Positions 18,821 through 28,982 of a stretch of 64,000 nucleotides of DNA are shown in pieces. How positions within the stretch are numbered: position 1 is the stretch's first letter; each line of letters begins with the position of its first letter. The stretch is from Colwellia sp. (GTDB taxonomy: Bacteria; Pseudomonadota; Gammaproteobacteria; Enterobacterales; Alteromonadaceae). The DNA lies in the NCBI GenBank assembly GCA_013215295.1, contig JABSOZ010000011.1, positions 1 to 64,000 of the forward strand. Direction: 5' to 3'. The position numbers and the translations under genes are program-made. Under the pieces are notes generated by a model. It was not told the origin of the DNA. It was given only the letters and a program-made list of their open reading frames with translations, and searched no databases.

Positions 18821-19471
18821 ATGCTCAACATGGATCTCACTAAAAAAGTATTCATTAATACAAAGCAACAAGCATGGGTGGCTAGTCCACACAAAGGTGT
18901 TTGGCGTAAACCTTTAGCCAGAGAAAATGCAGAAAAGGGTCATGCTACTAGCATAGTTAAATTTGAAGCTGGTGCTAGTTTTAATGAACACGATCATCCT
19001 TTGGGAGAAGAAATATTAGTGTTATCTGGGACCTTTTCTGACCACACAGGTGACTATCATGCCGGCACATACTTTCGTAATCCTGAAGGATTTAAACATG
19101 CACCTTTTAGTAAAGAAGGTTGTACTTTACTTGTAAAGCTTCATCAGTTCCAAATTGGCGATAATGAGCATGTTGTGATTGATACTAAAAATACCCTTTG
19201 GTCGTCAGGTATGGGTAATTTACAAGTTATGCCATTACACAATTATAAAGGGGAATCAACGGCTCTGGTAAAATGGCCTAAAGGAGAACGCTTTCAACCT
19301 CATCAACATTTTGGTGGAGAAGAGATTTTTGTTATTAGCGGAGAGTTCATTGATGAACACGGACGTTATCCTACAGAAAGCTGGTTAAGAAGCCCGCACA
19401 TGAGCAGTCATCATCCTTATGTAGAAGAAGAGACCGTCATATTAGTTAAAGTGGGTCACTTACACGGTTAA
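18821..19471 (+). CDS. Bicupin / ChrR-like cupin domain protein
   Basis: Two cupin motifs: FNEHDHPLGEEILVLSGTFSD and FQPHQHFGGEEIFVISGEFIDE. Confidence 0.85.
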   Translation: MLNMDLTKKVFINTKQQAWVASPHKGVWRKPLARENAEKGHATSIVKFEAGASFNEHDHPLGEEILVLSGTFSDHTGDYHAGTYFRNPEGFKHAPFSKEGCTLLVKLHQFQIGDNEHVVIDTKNTLWSSGMGNLQVMPLHNYKGESTALVKWPKGERFQPHQHFGGEEIFVISGEFIDEHGRYPTESWLRSPHMSSHHPYVEEETVILVKVGHLHG

Positions 19472-19514
19472 GCATAGATGGCCTTGTGTTGGTCGTACTT
19501 TTTTAAATAAGAAT

Positions 19515-19545
19515 AAAAAACCTCGTATTCCTACGAGGTTTTATT
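19515..19545. terminator. Bidirectional intrinsic terminator
   Basis: AAAAAACCTCGTA-ttc-CTACGAGGTTTTATTT between convergent genes. Confidence 0.8.
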
Positions 19546-19575
19546 TATCTAAATGAAAGATTATTTTACACTAAA

Positions 19576-22470
19576 TTAGTGAACTTCATCACCATTAATA
19601 TCTAACAGAATAGGTTCTCCATACCCAAAATTCTTCATACGAGAAAGCTGAGTTTTAGCATCCCCAACGACTAAATAAATCATTGACTGTTCGTCGAAAT
19701 ATTTATCGATATTGCTGTGAATATTATCTAACTTCAAATCCGTTACATAATTTTGTTGTTGATCAATATAATTAACCGGTAAGTCAAACTTGCTCATATG
19801 AGTCAACATGCCCAGTAACTGATCTAAGGTTTCAAATTTACGAGAATTACCTTTGATGATCATATTCTGTGTGACGGCGAGATCTTCTTCGGTAAAGGTA
19901 TTTTTGTATTGACCTATAAGATCTTTAAATATTTCTAAAGACTCTAAGGTCACATTAGTTCGCACTTGTGATGAAGCGATAAAAGGTGATTGGTAACTCG
20001 TGCCTCTAATATAAGAGTATGCTCCATAAGTGTAGCCTTTTTGGATACGTAATGTTTGCGCCAATCGACCGCTCATACCACCGCCTAAACGGTTATTAGC
20101 CACTTGTAGTGGATAAAAATCAACATCTTTCCCCGAGACAACTGGCTTACCTACCATAATGACTGACTGTTTAGCATCAGCAACATCAATGAAATAAAGC
20201 TGAGGTTTATGACGCTTTTTAATCATCGGCTGTTTAGGCAATTGAACCTTACCTCCACGCCAGCTACTGAGTGAAGCTAACGCTTTATTGACTTGGCTTT
20301 CGTTTACCGCACCTACCACATGAAAGCTCGCCATTTTCGGTGTGATGTTTGCTTTATAGTACTGTTTAACATCGTTAAGCGTTATATTTTCAACCGTTTT
20401 TTCAGTGCCACCTATTGGATTTCCAGCTAGATGCTTATTTGAATAAAGCAATTTACTGAAGGCGTTTCGCGCAATCGTATTAGCATTACCTTTCGCTTGT
20501 TTAATGCGTGTTAAACGTGTGCTTTTCAAACGGTGGAATTCACTTTCTTGCCACCTTGGCGTCAATAACATTTCACTCAACAAAACCATCGTCGCATCAA
20601 AGTTTTTAGCTAATGACTTACCTGAAATATTAATGAATTCTCTATTACTTGAAATACGTAAATCTGCTCCTAATAAACCAATAGCCTCTTCTAGTTCTTG
20701 AGGCGTCTTGGTTAACGTACCTTCATTCATTAACTGTGTCATCAATGTCGCAGTACCAATTTTGTCATACGAGTCTAATTGCTGACCTGCTTGAATAGTG
20801 AGATTGAAATTAACAATCGGTAATTCATTTTGTTCAATACCATAAACTTTCATTCCGTTACTTTGGCTATTTTGCCAAACATCAGGAACATTCAGCGTAG
20901 GTAATGCGGTCAATGCTGGTTCACTTCTATCATGAACTGTAGGTGTAATTTCAAATTTTATAGCATCATTTTCAACAAATTTTTCTTCTTTTCCTTGTTC
21001 AATCTTTTCTTCAACTACATTTGCTTTTTCAGAACCAGAAACAATTAAATCGATTTGGTCTTTTGGCACAAAACTGGTAATGATACTGTTTTTGTTTTTG
21101 ATATACATTTGAAAAACACGTTTTACATCAGCCATACTTACCGCAGTGATATTAGCAATATCCTGTTTAATAAATTCAGGTGAACCTGCATATTCATTAT
21201 ATTCGCCCAGTTTTTGTGCTTTATCTAAAATACTTTCTATTTCATAATAAAAGGATGTTTCCTGCTCAGCTTTAATCTTAATAAGTTGTTGCAATGTAAA
21301 ACCATTCTTTTCAAAATTCGCCAACGATTCTTCAATCGCTTGATGAATAACATCTAACTGAGTACCAACATTGCCTCGTACCAAAATAGTAAAAGTACCT
21401 GCGATTTCTTCAGAGTTGTTCCATGAATAAACGCCAGGTGCGAGTTTCTTCTCTTCGACAATCGTTTGATATAACGGCGCTTGTTTACCTGAAGACAATA
21501 TTTCAGCCAGCGCATCCAACGCGTAAGAGTCTTTATGATATTGCTCAACTGTTGGAAAGGTTAAACGAATTTCAGGTAATTTTGCGAAGTTGTCTAAATG
21601 ATAAAGTTTTTTAGTTTCCTTCAGCACAACCGGTTGTGGAGACATGGCATCCATTGCTTTACCGGCTTTAATTTCACCAAACCAACGTTTTACTTTTTCT
21701 TTCGTTTCTTCAAGTTCAAAATCGCCAGCTATCACCATTGTTACATTAGAAGGCACATAAAAGGTGCTATAAAACTCACGAACATCATCTAACGTTGCGG
21801 CCTGTAAGTCGGCTAAATCACCGATCACCGTCCAGTTATACGGATGTTCTTCTGGATACAATGCTTTTTTGATGACATGACCGGTATGTCCGTATGAACG
21901 ATTATCTACGCGTTGGCGCTTTTCATTTTTTACTACCTGCTTTTCACGCTCTAACGTGCCTTGATCAACCGTATTGATCATAAAACCTAAACGATCAGAA
22001 TCAATCCACAGTAGTTTGTCAAAAGCATCTTTAGGGACAACTTCATAATAAATAGTACCATCGCTCCACGTACCACCATTTCGACTTCCACCCAGTTCAG
22101 GAATAAGTTTTCGATTTGAGCCTTTTGGCACATTCTCAGAATCGTTAAACGACATATGTTCAAAAAAATGGGCAAAACCTGTGCGCCCTGGCTTTTCACG
22201 ATTAGAGCCAACGTGCACGATAGTTGATATCGCGACAATAGGGTCAGACTTATCTTGGTGCAAAATAACTTTCAAACCGTTTTCTAACGTAAAGGAATCA
22301 TAAACGAGGTTTAAATCACTCGTTGCTGATTTTTCAATACTGGCAGCATTGCTCGTGTTTTTTATTTTAGAGTCAGCCAACCCACAAGCACTTAATATCA
22401 TGGTAGCGGTTAAAGTAAGTGCGAGTGTTTTATTGTTTTTAACAAAATTTATTATTTTTCTTATTTTCAT
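19576..22470 (-). CDS. M16 family zinc metallopeptidase (two-module), lipoprotein
   Basis: 964 aa; inverted zinc motif HFFEH (GRTGFAHFFEHMSFNDSENVPKG); lipobox LSACG; second M16 module lacking HxxEH. Confidence 0.92.
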   Translation of the reverse strand: MKIRKIINFVKNNKTLALTLTATMILSACGLADSKIKNTSNAASIEKSATSDLNLVYDSFTLENGLKVILHQDKSDPIVAISTIVHVGSNREKPGRTGFAHFFEHMSFNDSENVPKGSNRKLIPELGGSRNGGTWSDGTIYYEVVPKDAFDKLLWIDSDRLGFMINTVDQGTLEREKQVVKNEKRQRVDNRSYGHTGHVIKKALYPEEHPYNWTVIGDLADLQAATLDDVREFYSTFYVPSNVTMVIAGDFELEETKEKVKRWFGEIKAGKAMDAMSPQPVVLKETKKLYHLDNFAKLPEIRLTFPTVEQYHKDSYALDALAEILSSGKQAPLYQTIVEEKKLAPGVYSWNNSEEIAGTFTILVRGNVGTQLDVIHQAIEESLANFEKNGFTLQQLIKIKAEQETSFYYEIESILDKAQKLGEYNEYAGSPEFIKQDIANITAVSMADVKRVFQMYIKNKNSIITSFVPKDQIDLIVSGSEKANVVEEKIEQGKEEKFVENDAIKFEITPTVHDRSEPALTALPTLNVPDVWQNSQSNGMKVYGIEQNELPIVNFNLTIQAGQQLDSYDKIGTATLMTQLMNEGTLTKTPQELEEAIGLLGADLRISSNREFINISGKSLAKNFDATMVLLSEMLLTPRWQESEFHRLKSTRLTRIKQAKGNANTIARNAFSKLLYSNKHLAGNPIGGTEKTVENITLNDVKQYYKANITPKMASFHVVGAVNESQVNKALASLSSWRGGKVQLPKQPMIKKRHKPQLYFIDVADAKQSVIMVGKPVVSGKDVDFYPLQVANNRLGGGMSGRLAQTLRIQKGYTYGAYSYIRGTSYQSPFIASSQVRTNVTLESLEIFKDLIGQYKNTFTEEDLAVTQNMIIKGNSRKFETLDQLLGMLTHMSKFDLPVNYIDQQQNYVTDLKLDNIHSNIDKYFDEQSMIYLVVGDAKTQLSRMKNFGYGEPILLDINGDEVH

Positions 22471-22843
22471 TACGCTTTCCTTGGTCTATCACCTTGCTAA
22501 AAGATAAATAGAACTATTCATAAAATGACCCCATTAATCTATATGAAAATGACTAAAATGGGTATTAATTTACCTACATTCCCCGCCAGGCTTTATGTTT
22601 TTTTATTCCAGATGAAAGTAAAAGGGAGTCTATTTCAATGTTCCTTAGAACAATGCACAGCGAAAATAACCTAACAATGCATCAATGAATTTTCCGGTAA
22701 TTATATCGCTACTATCAATCACTATTTTCAATAGTCCCAATATCGAGATAAGCACATTAACGATAGTTCCACTTCCGAAACTTTTACAAATCCCGCGTAA
22801 AAACAAAAACCTTAATCAATTGATATTAATAACAATATTATAT

Positions 22844-22860
22844 TTGGTACAACATGTGCA
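22844..22860 (+). promoter_or_regulatory. Putative sigma-54 (-24/-12) promoter for the export operon
   Basis: TTGGTACAACATGTGCA: GG (22846-22847) - N10 - GC (22858-22859), 36 nt before the HlyD start. Confidence 0.55.
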
Positions 22861-22896
22861 ATATTCATTTCATCTGAAAAATTATTGAGAATATAA

Positions 22897-24153
22897 ATGG
22901 ATATTGTACGTAGTAGTAATAAAAAACGTATTAACAAAAACACCCTAATAATTGTCATCTTCGCTATCGCGGCTATTGCTATGTTCTGGTCGGTGGTCAA
23001 GGGAAGTAGTACCGATTATGTTGCTGATAAAAACACTTTGTTAACCGCTCAAGTAGAACGAGGTGAATTATATATCTCGGTGCGTGGAACCGGTGTATTA
23101 GTACCGAAAGATATTCGTTGGATCGCCACGAATGTTTCTGGACGGGTTGAACGTATTCTTATTAAAGCCGGTGCACAGGTGAAAACTGGCGATTTACTGC
23201 TTGTGCTGAGTAATCCGCAATTAGAACAATCTTTAGAAGAAACGCGGTGGGAGCTTGAAGCACTTGAAGCTCAAACAAAAGCTCAAGAAGTTAACTTAGA
23301 GTCGCAACTGCTTGATCAAGAAGCCGCAGTTATCAACGAAAAACTAAATTATGAGCGAGCACTCCTCACCTTTAATGCACAAAAACGCTTACAAGCACAA
23401 GGCTCTACCTCTGTTTCGAAGATCAAACATGAAGAAGTTAAAATTGAAGTTGCTCAAAATAAACAACGCTGGGAACTTGAAATAAAACGCTTAGCAAAAA
23501 CCAAAGAAAATATTGTCGCACAAAACATGGCATACCAAGCACAGCTTAATCGTATGCGAAAAATTCTTGCTCGCGCACAAACTCAAGTCGATAACCTTCA
23601 TGTTTTAGCTTCTATGGACTCGGTAGTACAAGCCATGCCGATGGAGCTAGGCCAACAAGTGAATATGGGAACAAACTTAGCGCTACTTGCACGCACAGAC
23701 GAGTTTATTGCCGAACTACGCGTTCCAGAAAAAATGATCCAAAGTGTCATGCTCGAGCAAACCGTCACCATTGATACCAGACACAGTAAAATAACCGGTG
23801 TTATAAAACGTATTGACCCTGCGGTAGTGAATGGCTCAGTACAAGTTGATGTGGAACTTACTGGTGACTTACCTGCTGAAGCCCGACCTGATTTAACCGT
23901 AGACGGTATTATCGACATTGCTCGAATTGCCAACACCCTTTACGTAAAGCGACCAATGTATGCAAAAGCGTCTAGCGACTCAGCTGTTTATCAATTAGAC
24001 CACGAAAACGATTTGGCCAACCGCCGCCAGATAACTTACGGACAAATATCTACCCAGTATATTCAAATAAAGTCAGGCCTCAAGGCTGGCGATACCATCA
24101 TAGTTTCAGACAGCTCCGATTGGGAGCAACACCAACAGATTCAAATAAATTAG
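22897..24153 (+). CDS. HlyD-family periplasmic adaptor subunit
   Basis: 418 aa; N-terminal TM, barrel-sandwich/lipoyl and coiled-coil regions (IKAGAQVKTGDLLLVLSNPQLEQSLEE). Confidence 0.88.
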   Translation: MDIVRSSNKKRINKNTLIIVIFAIAAIAMFWSVVKGSSTDYVADKNTLLTAQVERGELYISVRGTGVLVPKDIRWIATNVSGRVERILIKAGAQVKTGDLLLVLSNPQLEQSLEETRWELEALEAQTKAQEVNLESQLLDQEAAVINEKLNYERALLTFNAQKRLQAQGSTSVSKIKHEEVKIEVAQNKQRWELEIKRLAKTKENIVAQNMAYQAQLNRMRKILARAQTQVDNLHVLASMDSVVQAMPMELGQQVNMGTNLALLARTDEFIAELRVPEKMIQSVMLEQTVTIDTRHSKITGVIKRIDPAVVNGSVQVDVELTGDLPAEARPDLTVDGIIDIARIANTLYVKRPMYAKASSDSAVYQLDHENDLANRRQITYGQISTQYIQIKSGLKAGDTIIVSDSSDWEQHQQIQIN

Positions 24154-24162
24154 GAGAGATTT

Positions 24163-24894
24163 ATGAGTGAACAAACAAAAGCAAACAATGTGTTAGTCGA
24201 ACTTAAAAATATCAACAAAATGTTCTTAACAGATGAAGTAGAAACACACGCACTAAATGGCATTAATTTAAGTATTAACAAAGGCGAATACTTGGCGATT
24301 ACAGGACCTTCAGGTTGTGGTAAATCTACCTTATTGTCGCTACTTGGTTTACTCGATACCGCTAATGATGGCATGTACAAATTAGCGGGGCATGACGTGT
24401 CTAGCTTAAAGCGAGATGAACGTGCAAAGATCAGAAATTCAGAAATTGGTTTTATTTTTCAGTCTTTTAATCTCATCAGTGATTTAACCGTTGCCGAAAA
24501 TGTTGAGTTACCGCTGACTTACCGTAAAGATTTAACCAAGCAACAACGAGCTAAAAATGTACAAGTAGCGCTTGAAGAAGTTGACATGGCACATCGTGCT
24601 AAACACTTCCCATCGCAATTGTCAGGTGGCCAACAACAGCGTGTTGCCATTGCTCGTGCTATTGCAGGTTCACCTTCGGTTATCTTAGCCGATGAACCTA
24701 CAGGTAATTTAGATTCTAAGAATGCTGAAACGGTAATGTCTATTCTTGATAAATTGCATGCCAATGGCGCAACCATTTGTATGGTAACGCATGATCCTCG
24801 TTCTGCGGCTCGTTCAGAGCGTATCATTGAGGTTTTTGACGGAAAAATAGTTTCCGATCAATTTAACAACGACGTTACGGCAATTGCTGTTTAG
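24163..24894 (+). CDS. ABC transporter ATP-binding protein (MacB/LolD type)
   Basis: Walker A GPSGCGKST, signature [14 protein letters not shown], Walker [14 protein letters not shown]. Confidence 0.95.
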   Translation: MSEQTKANNVLVELKNINKMFLTDEVETHALNGINLSINKGEYLAITGPSGCGKSTLLSLLGLLDTANDGMYKLAGHDVSSLKRDERAKIRNSEIGFIFQSFNLISDLTVAENVELPLTYRKDLTKQQRAKNVQVALEEVDMAHRAKHFPSQLSGGQQQRVAIARAIAGSPSVILADEPTGNLDSKNAETVMSILDKLHANGATICMVTHDPRSAARSERIIEVFDGKIVSDQFNNDVTAIAV

Positions 24895-24926
24895 CCCATC
24901 CCTTAATAAAAGATAAGGAAGTACAG

Positions 24927-27425
24927 ATGTCTATAGGTATCGATGTAAAGTACGCGGCACGATTGTTGGTAAAAAAACCAGCATTTACCGCAACAACCGT
25001 ATTTATAATTGCCATAGGGTTAGGGTTAACACTCTTCGCTTATTCATTGTTAAGTAGTTTGATTTTCAAACCTTTAACAATGAATACTAACCAACAATTT
25101 GTTACTATCGAAGGCGAGTATGATTACTCACATGCCTTTCGTAGAAGTGTTGATCCGTTTCATCTAAATCAGGCGGTTCAAGAAGTCGATGCAATTGACG
25201 ACATTACTTTTCACGGCCCTGGTACTGCCTTGCTTAGCGGATTAGATACCAACGTAGGCACCAAAAAATTTAATGCAACCTTTGCAAAATGGAACTTCTT
25301 TGATGTCGCTGGTCAACAGCCTATTATGGGACGAGATTTTACCGAAGCAGACAATTTTGATGGTGCTGAGAAAGTAATAATGATCAGTTATGAAGTCTGG
25401 CAGAGTTACTTTAAAGGCATCAGCGATATTGTTGATAAAATGGTTAATGTTGATTCAGAACCTATGCGAATTATCGGCGTTATGCCAGAAAACTTCTCAT
25501 TTCCCAGTCATGCGCAAACGTGGCTGTTGATGCCAGCTAACCAAATAAACCCGACTAAGCCTAGTCGCAACGGCGCCTTTGGCATTGCACGATTAAAAAA
25601 CTCATCGAGTATTGAAAAACTCAATCAGGAGCTCAGTCACTACAATCAAAAAGCAATTGCTGAGTTGCCTGAAGAGTTTAACTGGCGCATGAGAAACAAT
25701 AGCGGTATTTATTTGCAGGCGACAGCTTATAAGAAAGCGAACAGTGATGTACGTGAGTACTATTCTATTTTCATCTCTTTATTAGTCGTTGTTTTTCTTA
25801 TCTTATTACTCGCTTGTATCAATGTTGGTAATTTATTATTGACTCGAGTAAACGAACGCTACAAAGAAATTGCGATACGAGTTGCCTTAGGTGTTCCTCG
25901 TCAACGCCTTATTTTTCAAATGCTTTGGGAGAGTATTTTCTTTTGTGCTATTGGTGCCTTTATCGCCTTCGTTTTAGCCTCTTGGGGCATAGAACTCACC
26001 AATGCAGCATTTACTCGTATGTTTGCCGTACAACAAAATCAACCCTTTTGGTGGACACTTTCTATAGATGCCGATGCCTTACTGGTACTTTTTGTCGCTA
26101 TATTATTCATGATACTCATCACCGGCCTTATTCCTGCATGGCGTGCTCTCTCTGGTGATTTCAATTCAGTATTAAGAGATGGTACCCGTGGTGCTATGGG
26201 CAAAAAAGCTAGCCAAACTAACCAAGTCTTAGTGATATCAGAAATACTTTTATCTTGTATTGTATTGGTAATTGCCACCATATTGTTGACCACCAGTTAT
26301 TTTGCCGACAAAGCTGACTATGGCGTTGATACCGACAAACGTATTACCGCCAGATTAGAACTCCCATTAGAGTATTACAATGTTCGTCGAGATACTGAGT
26401 TTGAAGCGGCAGATAACAAAAAGCGCAATGACTTTTATTATCAATTAAAAAGTCGACTAGAAGAATTACCCACCATAGAAGCGGTTGCCTACATGACCCA
26501 ATTACCGGGCACTGGAGAAGGCACTAGTCACTTTGAAATTGAAGGAATGGAAGCTGAAGTTTATGACGAAAATCCGGTAAGTAATAATGAAGTTATTGGA
26601 CGTGATTCTTGGCGTGCTGTGGGTATGCACATTATTCAAGGTCGAGATTTTGATGACCGTGATGCTGTTGTGGGTGCTAATAGCATGATAGTCAATGAGT
26701 CTATTGCCCGTGAACTATTCCCTGACGGACAAGCTGTTGGTTATAGAGTACGCCAAATAAGTTCGCGCGGCGAAGGCGACTGGCAGAATATCGTTGGTGT
26801 AGTTTCTGACAGTTACCATGGTTCAGCCATGGACACCTCAAGCGCTCAATATAATTCCTACCATTTAATGGATGCACGCAGTCGACAGTCGATTAACATT
26901 GCCATCCATTATAAGGGTAGTGAATTGCAAGCTAAGCAAACACTGTTTGACACATTAAATGCTACTGATGCCAATGTGGCTGCGTATCACATTCAAAGTT
27001 ATCAGCAACTTATTCAGCATCCTATGATGTTAGTAACTACAGTAAGTAAAATATTTTTATTTTGTGGTGTAATGGCCGTGCTTTTAGCCGCCAGTGGTAT
27101 TTACGCGGTGTCTGCTAATAGCATTACTCAAAAAACACAAGAAATTGGCGTTAGACGAGCGCTAGGCGCCACCGATTCGAATGTCATGAAGTTATTTCTC
27201 AGCCAAGCATTGATTCAATTAGCTATAGGTTTAGGCCTCGGCATCGTTTTATCGATGTGGGTAATAAAAGCGCTGCAGACAACTATGATTATCAATGACG
27301 TAAGTTATATTATTGGTCTCGTCGGTATGCCTTTGCTTATTATTGCTATAGTACTACTCGCGACCTTTATTCCTGCAAAGAAAGTCGTAGAAATGGAACC
27401 TAGCGAAGCACTACATCACGATTAA
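24927..27425 (+). CDS. FtsX-like/MacB-type ABC permease
   Basis: 832 aa; MacB periplasmic core and FtsX domains (ERYKEIAIRVALGVPRQRLIFQMLWES; TQEIGVRRALGATDSNVMKLFLSQ). Confidence 0.92.
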   Translation: MSIGIDVKYAARLLVKKPAFTATTVFIIAIGLGLTLFAYSLLSSLIFKPLTMNTNQQFVTIEGEYDYSHAFRRSVDPFHLNQAVQEVDAIDDITFHGPGTALLSGLDTNVGTKKFNATFAKWNFFDVAGQQPIMGRDFTEADNFDGAEKVIMISYEVWQSYFKGISDIVDKMVNVDSEPMRIIGVMPENFSFPSHAQTWLLMPANQINPTKPSRNGAFGIARLKNSSSIEKLNQELSHYNQKAIAELPEEFNWRMRNNSGIYLQATAYKKANSDVREYYSIFISLLVVVFLILLLACINVGNLLLTRVNERYKEIAIRVALGVPRQRLIFQMLWESIFFCAIGAFIAFVLASWGIELTNAAFTRMFAVQQNQPFWWTLSIDADALLVLFVAILFMILITGLIPAWRALSGDFNSVLRDGTRGAMGKKASQTNQVLVISEILLSCIVLVIATILLTTSYFADKADYGVDTDKRITARLELPLEYYNVRRDTEFEAADNKKRNDFYYQLKSRLEELPTIEAVAYMTQLPGTGEGTSHFEIEGMEAEVYDENPVSNNEVIGRDSWRAVGMHIIQGRDFDDRDAVVGANSMIVNESIARELFPDGQAVGYRVRQISSRGEGDWQNIVGVVSDSYHGSAMDTSSAQYNSYHLMDARSRQSINIAIHYKGSELQAKQTLFDTLNATDANVAAYHIQSYQQLIQHPMMLVTTVSKIFLFCGVMAVLLAASGIYAVSANSITQKTQEIGVRRALGATDSNVMKLFLSQALIQLAIGLGLGIVLSMWVIKALQTTMIINDVSYIIGLVGMPLLIIAIVLLATFIPAKKVVEMEPSEALHHD

Positions 27426-27438
27426 GGTTAACTTAAAT

Positions 27439-27473
27439 GGGCATTAGACATTGTAAATACTGTGCTAATGCCC
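27439..27473 (+). terminator. Hairpin downstream of permease gene (possible attenuator/terminator)
   Basis: GGGCATTAG...CTAATGCCC, 9-bp stem; poor U-tract. Confidence 0.4.
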
Positions 27474-27540
27474 TTGTAGACTAGTGTAATCGACCCTAGC
27501 CTAGTATCATCTGAAGAATTATTGCTATATTTTTATTTGA

Positions 27541-27573
27541 TTTTTGATTTTTGATTTTTGATTTTTGATTTTT
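27541..27573. repeat. Heptanucleotide tandem repeat (TTTTTGA)n
   Basis: Four perfect TTTTTGA units (27541-27568) plus partial units on both sides. Confidence 0.95.
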
Positions 27574-27596
27574 ATTATATGGATGCCCCAGCGTTT

Positions 27597-28970
27597 ATGA
27601 AAGATTCTATTATTATCGCCGACGACGATCCGCAAATTGTCATTGCGCTAAAGTTATTACTACAAGCGGAAGGATATAAAGTAACGGCGGTGGACAACCC
27701 GAGTACATTACTCGAAAAGCTAAAAACGCAAGAGTATGCACTGGCATTAATTGATCTAAATTATCAAGCAGACACAACTTCAGGCGCTGAAGGTTTACAG
27801 CTGATAAGTAAGATTAAACAACTGGATGAACTATTACCTATTATCGTCATGACGGGTTATAGCAGTGTTGATATAGCGGTAGATGCGATGAAAAGAGGTG
27901 CAGCTGACTTTATTACTAAACCGTGGAAAAACGATCGTTTATTGGCAATTTTAAGTGCTCAAATTAAATTACGCCACAGTGAATTAAAAGGTCAAAAACT
28001 TCATCAACATAATACCCTGCTTCGTGATGAGCAACGTGCCTCACATAACAACTTAATTGCGCATTCTGCTAGCATGCAACAACTCCTTAGCCAAGTACGT
28101 AAACTCGCAAAAAGTGATATGAATATATTATTTACCGGCGAAAATGGCACGGGTAAAAGCTTATTGGCTGATTATCTGCATCAACATTCTGGTCGTCAAC
28201 TTCAACCTTTTATTTCAGTGAATATGGGCGCTATTAGCGAAAGCCTCTTCGAGAGTGAAATGTTTGGCCATGTTAAAGGCGCGTTTACTGATGCTAAAAA
28301 CCAGCGTATTGGCCGTTTTGAACTTGCAGATAATGGCACAGTTTTCTTAGACGAAATAGCGAATATTTCATTAACACAACAAGCAAAATTATTACGGGTA
28401 CTCGAAGAAAAACAATTTGAAAAACTTGGCAGTTCCAAAACGCAACAAGTGAATGTTCGTGTAGTGTCCGCAACAAATTCCCCCCTCAATGAGTTAGTTG
28501 AAAACAAAGAATTTAGACAAGATTTACTCTATCGCCTTAATACCGTTGAAATACACATTCCGTCGTTACGAAGTCGCATTGAAGATATCGTTCCGTTAGC
28601 CGAAAATTTTTTAATGACTTACGCAAAAAAGTATCAATTGTCACCACCTTCATTTACACCCGAGGCGATAATTGCTTTAAAAGGCTATCAGTGGCCCGGT
28701 AACATCAGAGAACTTAATCATATGATTGAACGTGCTATATTTCTCTGCGCTGACGAAAAAATTACTGTTAACGATTTAGGCATAAGCCAGCAAAACAATG
28801 TTATTTCTAACAATGGCTTCGACTTTTCTTGTGCCACATTAGATGAGATTGAGTATAAGATTATCAACGAACGACTGGCCCTCTTTCAACAAAAACCCAA
28901 TGAAACCGCAGAATCTTTAGGTTTGAGCCGTAGTGCTTATTATCGCCGTATCGAAAAATATAAATTATAG
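27597..28970 (+). CDS. Sigma-54-dependent NtrC-family response regulator
   Basis: REC domain (MKDSIIIADDDPQIVIALKLLLQAEGYKV), AAA+ with GENGTGKS and GAFTDA, C-terminal Fis-type HTH (ESLGLSRSAYYRRIEKYKL). ATG at 27597 preferred over the TTG within the repeat used by the ORF track. Confidence 0.93.
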   Translation: MKDSIIIADDDPQIVIALKLLLQAEGYKVTAVDNPSTLLEKLKTQEYALALIDLNYQADTTSGAEGLQLISKIKQLDELLPIIVMTGYSSVDIAVDAMKRGAADFITKPWKNDRLLAILSAQIKLRHSELKGQKLHQHNTLLRDEQRASHNNLIAHSASMQQLLSQVRKLAKSDMNILFTGENGTGKSLLADYLHQHSGRQLQPFISVNMGAISESLFESEMFGHVKGAFTDAKNQRIGRFELADNGTVFLDEIANISLTQQAKLLRVLEEKQFEKLGSSKTQQVNVRVVSATNSPLNELVENKEFRQDLLYRLNTVEIHIPSLRSRIEDIVPLAENFLMTYAKKYQLSPPSFTPEAIIALKGYQWPGNIRELNHMIERAIFLCADEKITVNDLGISQQNNVISNNGFDFSCATLDEIEYKIINERLALFQQKPNETAESLGLSRSAYYRRIEKYKL

Positions 28971-28982
28971 GGTTCGTCAAAT

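Noticed and set aside
22541-22690. Short ORFs before the first export operon as peptide precursors
   Set aside because: No convincing RBS and no conserved-looking features; unlike the 32121 ORF.
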